From: Ancylostoma caninum
Taxonomy: Eukaryota > Nematoda > Chromadorea > Rhabditida > Ancylostomatidae
Length of the DNA: 64,000 nucleotides
Assembly (NCBI GenBank): GCA_037903475.1
Contig: JBAJFG010000512.1
Coordinates: 62,001-126,000 of the forward strand
Reading direction: 5' to 3'
In this document: piece by piece, positions 1 to 12,601 of the stretch
How positions within the stretch are numbered: the first letter of the stretch is position 1
Layout of the letters: every line of letters begins with the position of its first letter
The notes under the pieces: model-generated
Told to the model about the DNA's origin: nothing
What the model saw: only the letters and a program-made list of their open reading frames with translations
Database searches by the model: none
Program-made: the position numbers and the translations under genes

Positions 1-598
1 AATATTTCTGACCTCAAAGAACCGTGATTTTGTACTGGGATTATGAAACAATCCACCTCATGTCGATCTTATGTGACATAAGAGAAGAATTGTTCATACA
101 TAGATGCAGTGAATATTTTTCCATGAAAATCTTTTTGAAAAAGTGGTTACATGAAGAATTCAGTTACTGAGACTTTCTTGAATCTCATTGTAATGATTCC
201 TATAATGATACAATGAAATGAAGAAGACCTGTAGAGGTACGCTTTCAAAAGGTCTGGGAGAGAGATGCATCAAATAACCTTTCCTCTTCGGGACAGAACA
301 AAAATATTCCCAAAAAGGATGACTCTTCGACCTTGAAGCTTATTGTTAGTATTATACTTTACTCTCAAGCCATGGATACCTATGTTTTTATGCTGTGTCG
401 CGGTACATTTAGTAGGTGGCATTCATCAATTTTACGATACCAATGCGTATAAAATTTATTCTTTTTCATCACTGGGAGTCGTTCGTAGCGTCGCACTTGT
501 CTTGACTTTCATGACTATCGGAAGTATGTGAGGATTACAGGCGGTTTCAGGAAATTGAAATCCCGCTTGGAAACGAGTAAAAAAAGCTTCCGTTATCA

Positions 599-1133
599 AT
601 GACGGTCTTCACGAAAACTAATGAGGACTCAAAAGAAGTCCCCAAGGTAATATCGTGTTGAATTCGAACTCATATGGAATTTTCCACAAGAGTTCTAACT
701 TTGCAGGTCGTGGTATCAGAACCCTCAAACACACCAACAGCTCCTCCAGCTAAGGAACGTGACATCAGTAACGCTGGATGGGTGCCGATGGAGGGAGGAA
801 ACTTTGATAGGTAAGTTCATGAAGCAGTAATGACGCAATAATGGTAGCATTTCTTACAGACCAGTGAAAGAGCGCAGCTCTTCTTTTGGGCCTCTTTCAA
901 TTATTCGACTCTCACCATCACCTCTTGCAAGAACGCCTTCGCCCACACTTCCTGAAAATGGGAATTCGGGGAAGAAGACGAGGTAATCACAGCAGTTCCA
1001 GCTTTCTATCACCTCTCAATGAGGCGTTTTTAGAAGAAAGATCTGCACCATGCTTTTCGTACTTGTGGTGCTTGGAATGATCCTCTACCTTGGCACAGTT
1101 TTCTTCCATTATCACGCGAAGCTTGTTCGGTAA
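599..1133 (+). CDS. Small tail-anchored membrane protein, four exons
   Basis: I do not recognise the family. Exons 599-646, 707-810, 860-982 and 1034-1133 join with matching phases (0, 2, 2) at GT/AG sites and give 124 residues from the ATG at 599. An upstream exon is possible, but the frame has a stop (TAA) at 578-580. Residues 1-90 are polar and rich in Ser, Pro and charged residues (SPSPLARTPSPTLPENG). A basic patch KKTRRK precedes one hydrophobic segment (MLFVLVVLGMILYLGTVFF), and the protein ends HYHAKLVR. One C-terminal membrane span with a long N-terminal cytoplasmic part is the layout of a tail-anchored protein of the ER, nuclear envelope or secretory pathway. That placement is inference. 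The last acceptor (tttttag) and the first donor are ordinary. The start codon is the least certain part. Confidence 0.6.
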
Positions 1134-3160
1134 ATTGTACTTATTTTTTTAATCCCAGGCTGTTCAGAACCTTAGGCATTGCACCTCTAAACCACTTGTG
1201 GTACCGAAAAGATCACCAAATGATGTACAGGCGCATTGCAACCTCAGTTTGGATTTTGATTTTTTTCTTCGTCGTACAACCTGCTTTACATTTTCTTGGT
1301 CGTATAGCGTTGCATTAAAGATATGGTCACACCTCAGAAACGTTTCGGAGATTTTCAAATGGAAAGAGTTTCCAGGAAATGCTGATCACAGTGCTGTTTG
1401 TGATTTCATACAAACCACCGAAGAACCATTTTTCCAGCCCAGTTCTCTAGGAGTTTGTGGGCGAAGCCGGGACGGGGCTAATGGACTAAGGAGGGGTTCT
1501 GGATAGGGCATTCCCTGAAGCACACCTGAGAAAATTTGCTCTCCTCATGAGAGTTCCCCATCATCCACTCCGCAGGATACAAGGCGTGCTCCATGTGTCA
1601 CCGGCACCAGGGAGGATGGAGCGGAAACCTAAGTCCTGCATCGGCGCCCGCCGAAAAACTCCTCAAAATTGAGCATTGACGACGGATTTTCGGCAGTTTT
1701 GCACGAGATAACGTGTGCAACTGTGAGCAGGACCTCGTGGAGATTCTTTTCATGTGGAAACCTCAAAAAACGATTTTGAGGCGGTGCGCTGCCTTTGCTC
1801 TTTGCGTGTTTCTCTCTTGCAACTTTTTTGAGAACAATTGACAATAATCCAACTATCTATCCACCTTTCTTCGTACTTATTACAACTGCAGTGCATAGTT
1901 AGGACGCTGTTCACTCTTCACTCCACTTCAAAATAACAAAAGCTGCGAATAGAATTAGAGGGGATTCTCCACTTTCAAGTACAACAAATATGCGAATTCT
2001 TCTTTGCAAAAAAACCTTAGCTAGTAGTAATCCAACCCGTGAGTTAGCATCAACGAGGTCATCATGACGGCCTATAAGGTGGATCTCTGGATGCCATCTA
2101 GGCGTGAGGTACAGCGGTCCGATGTGTTTGCAAAACACTTTGATGCGCAGTATCGAATCCAACGCCATCATTACCGCAACCAAGAGACTAGACCACTTGG
2201 ACATGGAATCATGCTTTGAGAAAAAACGGAACTTCAGCACCAATATCAACAACTTGATATGTGATTTGGATATCCTGCAACAGTTTACATGGTATTAGCT
2301 GGCCCCCTAAGCCAAGCAGAGGATTTACTGTAATAAGAATATTTGTTTACGAGTACAATGCTGCTCCCTTACCCACAATTTTTTTGATTTTCTATTTATT
2401 TTGCGTAGTCTTACCCTTGTGTTTTCGCAATAATTTCGGTTCTCTCTTCAGCAACACTTTCATTCGGTTTTTCCTAAAGACTACAACCTGTTAGGATGAA
2501 CCTCGTTGATTTCCGCAAAATTCACCATCGTACGACCTGCAAGTAGTGTTTTGATCAGCTTGATTCGCCGATGCTCAACCTCTTTCTTATTAGGTCAGGC
2601 TCCAATGCTTTTTTTCTGTCTCCCATTCTTGACTTCCTTCGAGATGTTAATATAATTGCTCGCTCCCATACTTACAACTAGTTACGCTCCCATAACTTAC
2701 TTATAGTTGTTGTTTTGTTCGTTTCTTTTTCCTTTAACTGTGCTTTTTTTAGAGTACGTTAGAGTTCGCTAGTATTTGCCTTAGATCCACTGCAATGAAA
2801 GGAAGAGGACCCAGAAACGAGCGGCTAAAATGAATCAACTTCCATGAAACTACATAGAACCACTCTTAAAAACGCATGTTTAAAGTCAAGTAGGCTTAAA
2901 GACACAAAACGAGCAAACTAGCAACAACACACAACAAAACGGAAATGCACTTATAATTGAAACATTTGAGGAACACGACGAAATGAGAGAAAACAGCACT
3001 AGAAACCTTCCCGGTGTGAAGTCCGGCTGCCCGCTACTGTCCACCTCAGCTGATTGGCCGAACGAAACGCTACCAGCAGTGCGTTCGACGTGACATCTCA
3101 ATTGAGTCAGCCTGGTTATTTCTAATAGATCTACGAGTCAGAACATCATAAAATGCTGCC
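1134..3160. other. Non-genic stretch with dispersed repeat remnants
   Basis: No spliced gene could be assembled here. Open frames at 1198-1506 (+), 1629-1844 (-) and 1911-2252 (-) lack splice context and family resemblance. The piece at 1355-1465 is one copy of a dispersed repeat seen again at 25.85 kb. Confidence 0.4.
1355..1465 (+). repeat. Dispersed repeat, copy 1
   Basis: About 100 bases beginning TGGAAAGAGTTTCCAGGAAA and running through TGCTGATCACAGTG match, with scattered substitutions, the segment at 25850-25960 in the same orientation (TGGAAAGAATTCCATGGAAC, TGCTGATCACAATG). No terminal repeats or coding frame are conserved between the two, so the class is unknown. Confidence 0.6.
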
Positions 3161-3223
3161 AAAATCAAAACGGGGAAAGGATCGAAAATGTTTCATTTTC
3201 GATCCTTTCCCCGTTTTGATTTT
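3161..3223. repeat. Perfect 30-bp inverted repeat with 3-nt loop
   Basis: Bases 3161-3190 are exactly reverse-complementary to 3194-3223, leaving the loop TTT. The arm contains CAAAACGGGGAAAGGATCG. A transcript would fold into a 30-bp hairpin without bulges. That is too perfect for a typical animal pre-miRNA and has a very small loop, so a transposon end or a recent inverted duplication is more likely. Confidence 0.9.
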
Positions 3224-3702
3224 TTTCTTTGCATGTTGCAACACATTCCTCTGACGTCCTCGGACTCATCTTATTGACTCAGTACTGAGATCTTTTTGTA
3301 GCTTCCTTGGGAACTACTGATGAAAGGGTCTACAACCCGGGGGCGCCAAGGAAGCTGCACTTCCGGTCTAGTTCAAGCCCCGAAACCGGCTAGTGCAAAA
3401 ATCCTAGGAACGTTGACTGTGTTCTTCTCATTATCCTTACTAATCGATCACTTCATGCTCTCAGGTTAGGTGTCTTTAACTTCTCATAATAAGTAAGTTA
3501 CTAGCAATCTCCATTTATCAGACACTGGTGGCTTACCCGAAAAACTACGTGAAGGCACCTTATTGGACGCTGCCACGGTTGAAATTCCCGACAAGGTGGG
3601 ACCTCAGATATATCCTAGTCATGGTCAACCTGCCGACGAGACCTCTCCCTTTACCTACTCTCTCATCTCGCTCACTCGCTGCCGCCTAGGTTGCCACCTT
3701 AA

Positions 3703-4120
3703 AGGCAGTGTGTCACCTCGTTTTTGTGTCTGAGCTTTTAGGAGATTCTGAATCTCCTTGACACGCTAAATCCACTGGTGCACATAAAGTGTTACAAAGC
3801 TGTCTTTAAATCCGTTTTTTAAATTTTTTCGGGACGGGATTTGGAACATTTTATCGAGCCGGGTGGACGTGTAAAGCCATTGATCTTATCGCTCGGACAC
3901 GTTAAGATGTGTTGGCCAACGCTGCAGCCGTGGCGGACAGCCAGCACAATCACGGACAGCTCCACCCAAGTGTTCCATGAACTGCACACTCGGACACTCC
4001 AAAGACGGGGTTTTCGTCACTCTTATAAGCTTTGAGGTGCATCAATGGAATCAGCGTGACGAGCAGGTCTAGAGTCTGTTGATATCTACAACCCAAAAAA
4101 AAAGAGGTGACACACAGCCT
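3703..4120. mobile_element. piggyBac-like MITE, family A, copy 1
   Basis: The ends are AGGCAGTGTGTCACCTCG (3703) and the inverted AGAGGTGACACACAGCCT (ending 4120), flanked on both sides by TTAA (3699-3702 and 4121-4124). TTAA target duplication is the hallmark of piggyBac. The inverted flanks continue beyond TTAA (TTGCCACC / GGTGGCAC), so it may sit inside an older palindrome. The 418-bp interior has no transposase. Its segment 3830-3920 (CGGGACGGGATTTG...) recurs at 11207-11290. Confidence 0.75.
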
Positions 4121-4124
4121 TTAA

Positions 4125-6198
4125 GGTGGCACCTTGCTAACTCCTAAGGAGATGACAACCTTGCTGGCAGCTCGCGTTTCCCGCTCCTTCCACGCTGTTG
4201 TTGGACACGGAGAGGTCCATGCACTGCACATATAAAATATGTTACAAGGATAGTAATCATGCGAAATAGGTTTAAAAAAAGCTATCTCCACTTATGTCGC
4301 ACCGAGGTGGCACCTCGAGTAGTCAACTGACGGGGGGATTACTCCGCACCGTAAAGAAGTAGTGGTGCTCAGTAGTAAAGAAGTCTTTTGTGTACGGTCG
4401 GAAGGGTGTAGCTCCATAAAGGTGGAACACTTTCTCCCGTTATATACATAGCAAATATCAAGGAATCCTTGCAGGTTTGCTTACCACGAAGGCGTCGATC
4501 ATGGCAAAATGGCTGCGAAATATCAAGGTTTTGATATGCAGAGAGCTCCTATCAAAGCAGAGATGAAGGCGGAAAGGGTAGGTGTGCGGTCAGGAAGGAT
4601 CTGTTCGAATGTACATTAGTAATGGCCATGTATTTGGAAACTTTGAGTCTGAGCCCCATTTTTCACATTTTGTTGCACCAATTCTGAAATAGCAGATGGT
4701 CGCAAAATTTTGAAACGTTTTAGAACCTAACTGCAATAATTGATGAGATTTGCAAACGATGCTTCGCAAAACAACTATACGACAACGCAGTATCATCGCC
4801 AATCAACTTGATGCATATTTTGACGGGATCGCCGGTTGGTTTCATCTTCTTGTAATAGACACATAGATGACCCAGATATGAGGGTCTGAATCCCCTGATT
4901 CCTGATATGAGATGGCACAGCTTTGCTTTTTTCAGCCTTCCCTCTTCCCTCCACAACGAACGATGCGCGGTCGAGTTCGAATTTGTGGTCCACTGCGACG
5001 CGCAGAAATCGAAGCTCTGGGATCACTGATCATTACGGACAGTACCTGTTCAAATAGAAATTGAACCTGACGTTCTCCAGCACCTATTCTCGATATTTCG
5101 ACCATTTGAGCACTAATATGTGCTAATATTATATGTCAACGATTACCACTAATCACATAAGCAATAGTGGCTCGACGATTGACTTCGCGATTCATTCCAT
5201 TCGTACGCACTTTCAACTGAGTTCATCGTCATCTTTTTTTCAGACTTCTCTTTCGTTACCTTTGAAAAATTGTAGCGGTGCATGTCTCTGTGAATTTTCT
5301 TAACAAGTGAGTGTTCATGTTTCAAAAACATAGGTTAGCTTTCGAAACAAAAATTCTATGTATTTTATAAGAAATAGAAAAGTTCCTGTAAAAGTTAGAG
5401 TAGTGCGGAACAAATCTTTTGGAAGCTAAAAAAACGTTTTTTTGGAACGTTTTCAAGCAGGACTTCTAAAAAAACTGAAGGCGATGGCGATCCGAACTTT
5501 TAACCGAACGTTTCCCATGCCAACGTGGGTCAATTCCAAGTGCAGATTTTGCTACAATAAACTTATTTCTCTCAGCTTCAAGTCATAGCATATGGTTGAC
5601 ATTTGTTGAGATGAAATGCAAGTATTTTCGTTTTTAGAATGTATTCTCTATGAGACACCGACTTTACGTTCACGTCAAAATTGAAATGTTTGTCTATACG
5701 ATATGGCCAGTAGATAATTGTGAAACTTATGTTGAATGTCCTATAACTATAGTAATAACCTTCAATTACTAATCTGCCTTCCTCTATATAGGTGTTTCAC
5801 TTTTTTCCCAACATTTTTTTTTTGAAATTTATCTATAAGAACTGTTTTGACTGCCCCTAATAAGGCCTGGAATCATAATAATTGAATAACAGTTTTCTCA
5901 CTTTTTACGCATTGTAAACTGTACTTTTTGTTAATATTGTGTGTTTCGTTTGGTGTTATTTCTAATGGAGACGTCTTGAATGGAAGCTCGCATTAATCAA
6001 GTAGTATGTTTCGAGAATGACTTTTTGATTCGTTTCTGTTATAATAAATGTGGAATAATGATGAGTAATGATTATTTCCTGTTGAAGACTATATGTGGGT
6101 TAATAAAAACCTGCGCGTCTACAAATTTTCTCTGCTTTGATAGTGAGAACAGCCTATTTCATTAACTCACTAAGCTTGAAACATGTATTTCTAAAAGA
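4125..6198. other. Intergenic, no gene recognised
   Basis: Contains a perfect 15-base palindrome-like CGAGGTGGCACCTCG near 4305, related to the flank of the neighbouring MITE. Minus-strand open frames at 4590-5026 lack splice context or family resemblance. Base composition becomes AT-rich after 5100. Confidence 0.4.
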
Positions 6199-6912
6199 AT
6201 GACAAGAAGTCTGCTTATATTTGTTGGGATCCTCCTCTTTCTCATGAACTGTCTTTCACATGAGTTTGATGCAGTAGTAGATGATGTGGATGAGCACTGG
6301 AAACCTCTATGCATTTTGCACTTATATGTTAAAGAAGCTGTAAAACGTACCAAAAAGTTCCACCATTGTTGCGAAAAACACAAAAATCTTTTCAAGGCCT
6401 GGAACAGAAAGATATGTTGCAAACTGACAAATATTATCACACAACAACTCGCAGAGTCGGTGTATAAGTTTGTCCATGTGGTGCAGGTACCCCGAAGGCA
6501 ACATGGCGCATTGGTTCGGGTTTTTTTCTTGTGAGTTTAGGTGATCCGAAGGTAACATGGTGCACGGACACGTACGGGAGGCCCCTTTTGTTGGCATAGA
6601 GCTCCTGGCTAAAGTGATGGATGGATGTCCCAAAAGGTATCTACAGGCAACTCATCTGCTATCTGGTCTCATAGCGAACTCGTACGCGTTGTTTCTCGGT
6701 CTACATGCTCACCTATTATCTCTGACGAGAAGCGACCTTACCCTTAATTCTAAAAACTCCCCTCAGTTGCCGGAAACTCAATCGGTTGATGACAAGAGAA
6801 ACGTTCTCATAGCATTTCAAAGAATTAAACTTGCTGTAAGATAGTTCTTGTTCAGGGCTTCATCAATCCACTCTCATGCTTTTAGAATTATTCCAAAGCG
6901 AAAAGTAAGTAA
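6199..6912 (+). CDS. Candidate secreted Cys-containing protein
   Basis: Family not recognised. The ATG at 6199 opens a 96-codon exon (6199-6486, donor CAG|gtaccc). It begins with a strong signal peptide (residues 1-20, hydrophobic core LLIFVGILLFLMNC), followed by an acidic stretch and Cys at 38, 57-58 and 73-74 (HHCCEKHK, RKICCKL). In-phase continuation exons are 6647-6835 (acceptor ctacag, donor gct|gtaaga) and 6886-6912 (acceptor ttttag), giving about 167 residues. If the third exon is wrong, exon 2 simply reads on to a TAG six bases later. Exon 1 alone also reads to a stop at 6534. Small secreted Cys-containing proteins are common in parasitic nematodes, but nothing here shows a specific function. 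Confidence 0.45.
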
Positions 6913-9830
6913 CTTGTGAGATTTCGAGGGAAAAGAACAGGTATCCAGCTTTATTAGTCTTCATGATGCTTTGCTCAAAGGGTGCAACAGCGGAAAATTT
7001 TCTAACAAAGATTTTTCTTCAAACATAATTATCCAAGCACTGCGAGCGCGATCAACTTTATGAACCCCATGTTCTTCCCGAAGGAAAGTAACCCCTTGTC
7101 AACGCTGACGCATTGAGCATTTCAACCTTCGCAAACGGTTTCGGAACTATTGTTCAAATTCCGGAACAACTCAGATCTCGAACATTAAAATCATCGTGGG
7201 TGTTATCTTTGAACCAATTAAGTCAAATACATGCAAATGGAATGTTAATCTCTTCTCACCTATCGAGTCAAAGAAGGCTGTAAACGCTTTCGAGAACATG
7301 TACACAACTATTATCAACCCAACAACCTAAATAGATTGAAACTTCTCTGGATTTTTGACCAGTGATTTCCATCTGTAATTTCGTCTTACCGCGATTGCAA
7401 TTGTAATGAAATAAAATAATCTGTCGCATCTTCTGATTGCTATGTAACCAATGACACAGCACGCAATCTTAACGAAAACATCATTGAAAATATGATTCAT
7501 TATCATTACCTCGTACGTATCATCGGTAAGGTTTGGAGCCCCCCTCGTTTGAGGGATCCAGCCTGTTAGTCGCTACGTAGCGCCTTCCAGGGTGAGGGAG
7601 CTAATTACAGGCCAAAGGCCACCTTGTGCCTGTCCTCAGACGTACATAGGTGGCTTTGGAAAATAGACTTCCGTTTTCTATTGTGCCGCAGCCATCCGTA
7701 CTTTCTGTCAGCGCGTGAGTATGTCCGTGCATGCGTGCGTGACTGAAGTCCTGATTTTATCCTGCACATCATCCAGCAGAAAGCTGCATTCAATGAATTT
7801 GGAGATGCAGCGGAACAGTTTGGAGGCGCCTCCAATGAATAATCTTCTGCGCTCACTCCCAGGAAGTGCGGCTGATTGGTGGAACTTTTATGCAGCTCCA
7901 ACGGGAGACTAAAGCTAAAAAAGCTATTCTCTGCAGATTTCATTTTTCAAACAAGACAAGAATAATAAACTGTTTGACTGATCTTGGAAGTTGCTGATAC
8001 GACTTCGATAGTGAAGACGAGGTCCGGGAGTTACGAGACTCATCGAAGTATCGCGAGAACACAAGGTGCCCCTTTACCACACGTTCATTGATTTGAAGAA
8101 AGATATTAGCCCATTTAGATAGAGGTGCTCCTGAAGGACTCGGATAACCAGAAGAAGCAGCCTTTGTCTCTCTGTACTCAGAGATTGACGTTCATGACGT
8201 TCATCACCAACACTACTACGACCATACTGGAGGAAAAAATAACTTGCTGCTGGAGCCGATGTACTGTGTTCCACCTCGCACCCCTCACTTAACGCTGACT
8301 GCAAGATGATATCCGAGGAGATAAAGAAGGTGGTCAGAGCATAATCTATTCTCTACTTCAAACGATACTGGATAAGTACCGCGAGACCCACCTAGTCAGA
8401 CGCTGCGCAGTCAGAGTCAGAACTGTGCCCCGTCTAGCAGGGAAAGTGGGGTGTGAGCTCAAGAACTCTGCACATAAGGCACATGTGAGCTGCTGAATCC
8501 CAAACACATGTTTTCTTTTCTTTATTTCCGTCCCGCAGGCATCATATGGTGCAGCACAGCCAACGATGATGGGGGAGGGAGGACTAGAGATCAAACCTCC
8601 AATCTATTTATTTTTAATCACTCCATTCAAAGGCCTTTACGTATCTTATCGGAAGTTGGGGCGAGTTCCGAGGAATGCCTACTCAACTCAAATGAGATCA
8701 CTTTTGGTAGTCAGTGAGGATTTGCATCGAAAGGCATAACTGCATTTTCTCGAATTTCCTAGAAACGCAAAAAAAATCACCTTATCGATAAGGAAGAGTC
8801 CAAGTACCATCCCAAATAATATTGACTTTTGATGCATTATCAAGCCAAATGTCCAGAAGGCCGTTCCAAATAGTATACCCAACAACAAAAGCATATCGAA
8901 CTGAAACGCTATGGTAGGAGGACGGTCGAAGGTTATAAAATTATTATTAATTTTATTGGGTTCAATCTCTACTACGTCTGCTCCTTTACATTGTTTGCAA
9001 GTAGCAAATACAACATATGCAAACTGAACTCACTAATGCATCCCCGAACACGTAGTAAACTGGAGTAGATATGAGATCCTAAAAGCAAATTGAATATGAC
9101 AATGCTGTGACAAACTAGCGGCATCACCCATAATCGTATTCCATCACAGAACGAAACAAGTCAAGAAAGCTGTGCTACATAATCACAAATTTTGAGGCTA
9201 TGAAGTGGCTCAGACTAGCTGGCAGGAATGGAAAGCACGTTGAGTGGAATTCGACTAGGAAAAAATGAAAAAATAATCAAAAATTGATCAAAACTAAACT
9301 AGAGAACTAGTCGTGATTTTTCAGTACAACCAAGGGTCCTCATTGAGTCCCTGTTGAAGAAGGAACAAACCCACCTTCACACAACGCAGAGAAGGGTACT
9401 GAATGTTTTGTGAGACAAAGACGATGACAAAAGTAATATGCGGAGATGACCGAAAAAGTGTAAAAGCGAGAGTACTAGCCACGAAAACATCATGCATTAG
9501 GGACCTATTTCCACAGTTGACTAGAATTAACAGAGCACAAGAAAAACTTGTTCCTGTTGATACCTCGGCAGTAGAAACGCATTATGAAGGGCGATAGGCT
9601 ACTTTCGGATCCGCTGATTACCCGCGCAAGACTATGGCGCTCTCCTACACATATCTGTTCGGTTTAACTAAAAAAATGCTACTCAAGGAAAGCAATTTGA
9701 TAAAACGACATTTTGAAAGCCGTTGCAAAGAGTTTTGTATGTGTAGAGGTGTACGCCTGAATTTTTTCACACTGAAACGTGGGCTTCAGCAGCAAAAGAA
9801 GAAGTAATCATCGGATTGAACACATAATGA
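6913..9830. other. Intergenic, no gene recognised
   Basis: Open frames here (for example 7605-7943 minus, 8508-8717 plus) have no splice context and no recognisable domain. I see no terminal inverted repeats or tandem structure in this stretch. Confidence 0.35.
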
Positions 9831-9857
9831 GTAGAGTGTTGCATTCGAAAATTTTTT

Positions 9858-10090
9858 TCGAATATTCGAATATTCGAATAATCGAATATTTCGATATGGC
9901 CGAATATTCGAATATTCGAATAAACGAATATTTTGAAACGCCCGAATATTCGAATATTCGAATAAACGAATATTTCGACGTTTCCGAATATTCGAATATT
10001 CGAATAATTCGAATATTCCAACCTCTCGAATATTCGAATTATTCGAATATTCGATCATGAGCTTCGAATATTCGAATATTTCGAATATTT
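9858..10090. repeat. GAATATTCG palindromic array, copy 1
   Basis: About 230 bases built from the self-complementary words GAATATTCG and CGAATATTCGAATA, with spacers such as TTTCGATATGGC. Because the word is its own reverse complement, long frames open on both strands; these are not genes. The left flank GTAGAGTGTTGCATTCGAAA matches, inverted, the right flank of the array at 11938-12168, so both belong to one element family. Confidence 0.9.
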
Positions 10091-10299
10091 GGGAAGTTGC
10101 TCTACATTTATTTCGGCTGAGTATGCAAAGGAAGTTCTCTGAATAGAACAATTACTCATTAGGTTGCCGCGAAAGTTACTTAGTCACTTTACCACTATTT
10201 ACTACTACTTACTTTGTCAAAGTCACTTACTTGTGTGTTGCTAATTTTTTCGAAATTGATTTGGAATTTTCTGTCCAAAACTTATATAAGGGTTAGTCA

Positions 10300-10760
10300 A
10301 TGCTCTACCTATATCCAGTTTGTCCTATCATTCCGTTGCGATTATGACTGAAAATATTGTCACTGACTACAAGCACGTTCAGCTGCTCCTGGTTTGATAA
10401 CTCAGAAAACGTAGCAACTCAAGGGATGCCACAAAAGCGAGCGCCTCCTGGAACTGATTGAATAGAATCCGCGTAGTGGTATCCTTGACCTGGCAGAGGA
10501 CCTCCAACGTCATCACGACACAGTATTTTTTACCTGCTTCTCCACGGGGAGGCAAGGAAATACGACGTGTGAATACCTCATGATCTGAGTGACTGCTAGT
10601 TTCAAGAAACTTTTTGAGGTTTCAAGACAGCTTTGCTCAGCTAGTCATCTTGGTTACCGGTGACGAGAAGAGGGTGCTTTACGTAATTCACGTAAGGAAA
10701 TGTGTTGACTCGTAAGCCGATAACTACCAAAACTAGTACAGAAACCAGAACTACCTCCTC
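10300..10760 (+). pseudogene. Degraded mariner transposase fragment
   Basis: The frame at about 10648-10712 reads ILVTGDEKRVLYVIHVRK, which matches the mariner signature I-V-T-G-D-E-K-W-x-x-Y around the first catalytic Asp of the DDD triad. It is followed within about 25 bases by KPITTKTS, comparable to the proline/threonine stretch downstream of that motif. The Trp after DEK has become Arg. Upstream sequence is broken by stops and shifts, and no second or third catalytic Asp region is readable. A dead fragment. Confidence 0.6.
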
Positions 10761-11082
10761 AGAATGTAATGCTCAGTATTTGATGGAATTACAAAGGAAC
10801 CATTTGTTAAAAGCTGCTGCCAACAAAACTTACTGTTTGCGCAGAATAATGGTTTCACTTATATTGTGTAAATGTTTGTTATATTGAAGAAAAAGAATTA
10901 ATCCGAAAAGACGTCCAAAAATGGCTGAAACTTTCGCGACGTCTAATAAAATAGACAACACTGAATAGAGTTAAGAACCGGTGTTTCGAACCTAATTTCA
11001 AGTGAGCCCAGTTCTCAGCTTCAGTATTGGAGCTACTAGCAGTTGCATGAACTAACCCAATCCCAAATCACTGAAGCCTCAA

Positions 11083-11292
11083 AGGCAGTGTGTCACCTCA
11101 TTTTCATGTCTGAGCCTTTACCAGATTCTAAATCTCCTCGTGAATCCAACGATATACCTAAAATATTACAAAAAGGTCCTTAATGTCTACTTTTAAACGT
11201 TTTTCGGGACGGGATTTGTAACAATTTGTCGAGCCGAGTGGACGCATGAAGCCTTTGATCTCATCGATCGGACACGTTGAGACGTGTTGGGC
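11083..11292 (+). mobile_element. Truncated piggyBac-like MITE, family A, copy 2
   Basis: Begins AGGCAGTGTGTCACCTCA, the same end as copy 1 at 3703, and carries the shared internal segment CGGGACGGGATTTG and GGACACGTTGAGACGTGTTG. The left TTAA is replaced by CTCA, and similarity stops near 11292 without the second terminal repeat. Confidence 0.7.
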
Positions 11293-11937
11293 ACTCAGCA
11301 AACTAGTACGTCAAACTTGTACGTACTTGCTAATCGCATTGCTGGGTTTCCATCCAACATCTCGAGATCGTTTCTCAGAACGGGTGTTTGTATTGTATAG
11401 ATAAATGAAGTTAATTTCCCAATTTTGTGCACAGAAGTTGCAGTGGCATGCGGTGGTAAGGTTGCGGGATGGGGTTGGAAAAAGTAGGATTACTCGAAAT
11501 GGAGACGTAGAGCCTCCATGGCAGACTAGTATCATAAAGATTGAAAATTCTCAGTAAGCTCTTTGCTTTTCTGGAGTTTTTCACCAAGTTGAAGGCTCAA
11601 GACTTGCCATAAAATTGTAGCGATCTGTATACGTCAGCAGGTATTCTCAGACAATGTGCGGGTGAACCGCGATACAAATATTTGGCGTAGGCAACTCTAC
11701 AGTCAACCAAGTAATTGAATGCGGTCATTAAATTATCTATGTATGTGCGGTGAGCCTGCAGAAAGTCCGCTGTCAGCCCGCTGAAATGATAACGTGGCGG
11801 GGTGAAAACTGCAGTAATGCTTACTGGCGATGTGTGAATGAAATTTTAGCAATCTCAAATTTAGCAACGGTAGCTGCTTGCTGAGGGGACTCGAGAATGA
11901 TTATGAGAGCGAAGGTGCTGTTGAGAATGACTACTCG

Positions 11938-12168
11938 GTTATTCAAATAATCGAATATTCGAATGAACCCACCTCGAATATTCGAATATTCGAATAATCG
12001 AATAATTGAGAGTGATCGAACATTCGAATATTCGAATGAACAAATATTTTGGAGGTGTCGAATATTCGAATAATCGAATAATCCGAATATTCTGATTTTT
12101 CGAATATTCGAATGTTTCGAATAAACGAATATTCGAATATTCGAATAATTATTCGAATATTATTCGAT
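11938..12168. repeat. GAATATTCG palindromic array, copy 2
   Basis: Same word structure as copy 1 (GAATATTCG, CGAATAATCG). The right flank GGTCAACACTCTAATGATGAG is the inverted counterpart of the left flank of copy 1, so the two copies lie in opposite orientation about 2 kb apart. Confidence 0.9.
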
Positions 12169-12601
12169 TCGGTCAACACTCTAATGATGAGTGTTTCTTT
12201 GGTGTTAAAGGTCCTGTCTGAGTTTTGAATTTCAAGCAGAAATGGACCATTCACTAACAGCAACAACCACTCCCAACGCAAAAGCAAACTCCTGCTTTGA
12301 ATAATCATAATTTCATGAACATTTGACGCGACCATGCTAGAGTGTTTGTCCTGGACTCAGGTGTTGTTGATAAGTGTTCTCAACGATAACACTAGAAGCA
12401 ATTGAGCTCGGATAGATCACTGGATGGACATGGTGGTGGGTGCCAGGTGGAGGGCAAGTTTGGATAAGTTGACACCGTAGGCACCTTTACCATGAGTGAT
12501 CCCAGTAATGCATTCGGGCATTCGGGTTTTGGTTTGCAAATGATTCTACGAAGGTAGAACATATACTGTGATGTACAAAAGTGGGAGTCACGTAGAGTAC
12601 C

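Noticed and set aside
343..531. Hydrophobic 62-codon open frame upstream of the tail-anchored gene
   Set aside because: It starts at a TTG, has a stop just upstream, and its possible donor (GGAA|gtatgt) does not connect in phase with the following exons without an intron under 30 nt.
9767..10151. Overlapping long open frames on both strands (IFEYSNIRIF-type)
   Set aside because: Artefact of the self-complementary GAATATTCG repeat.
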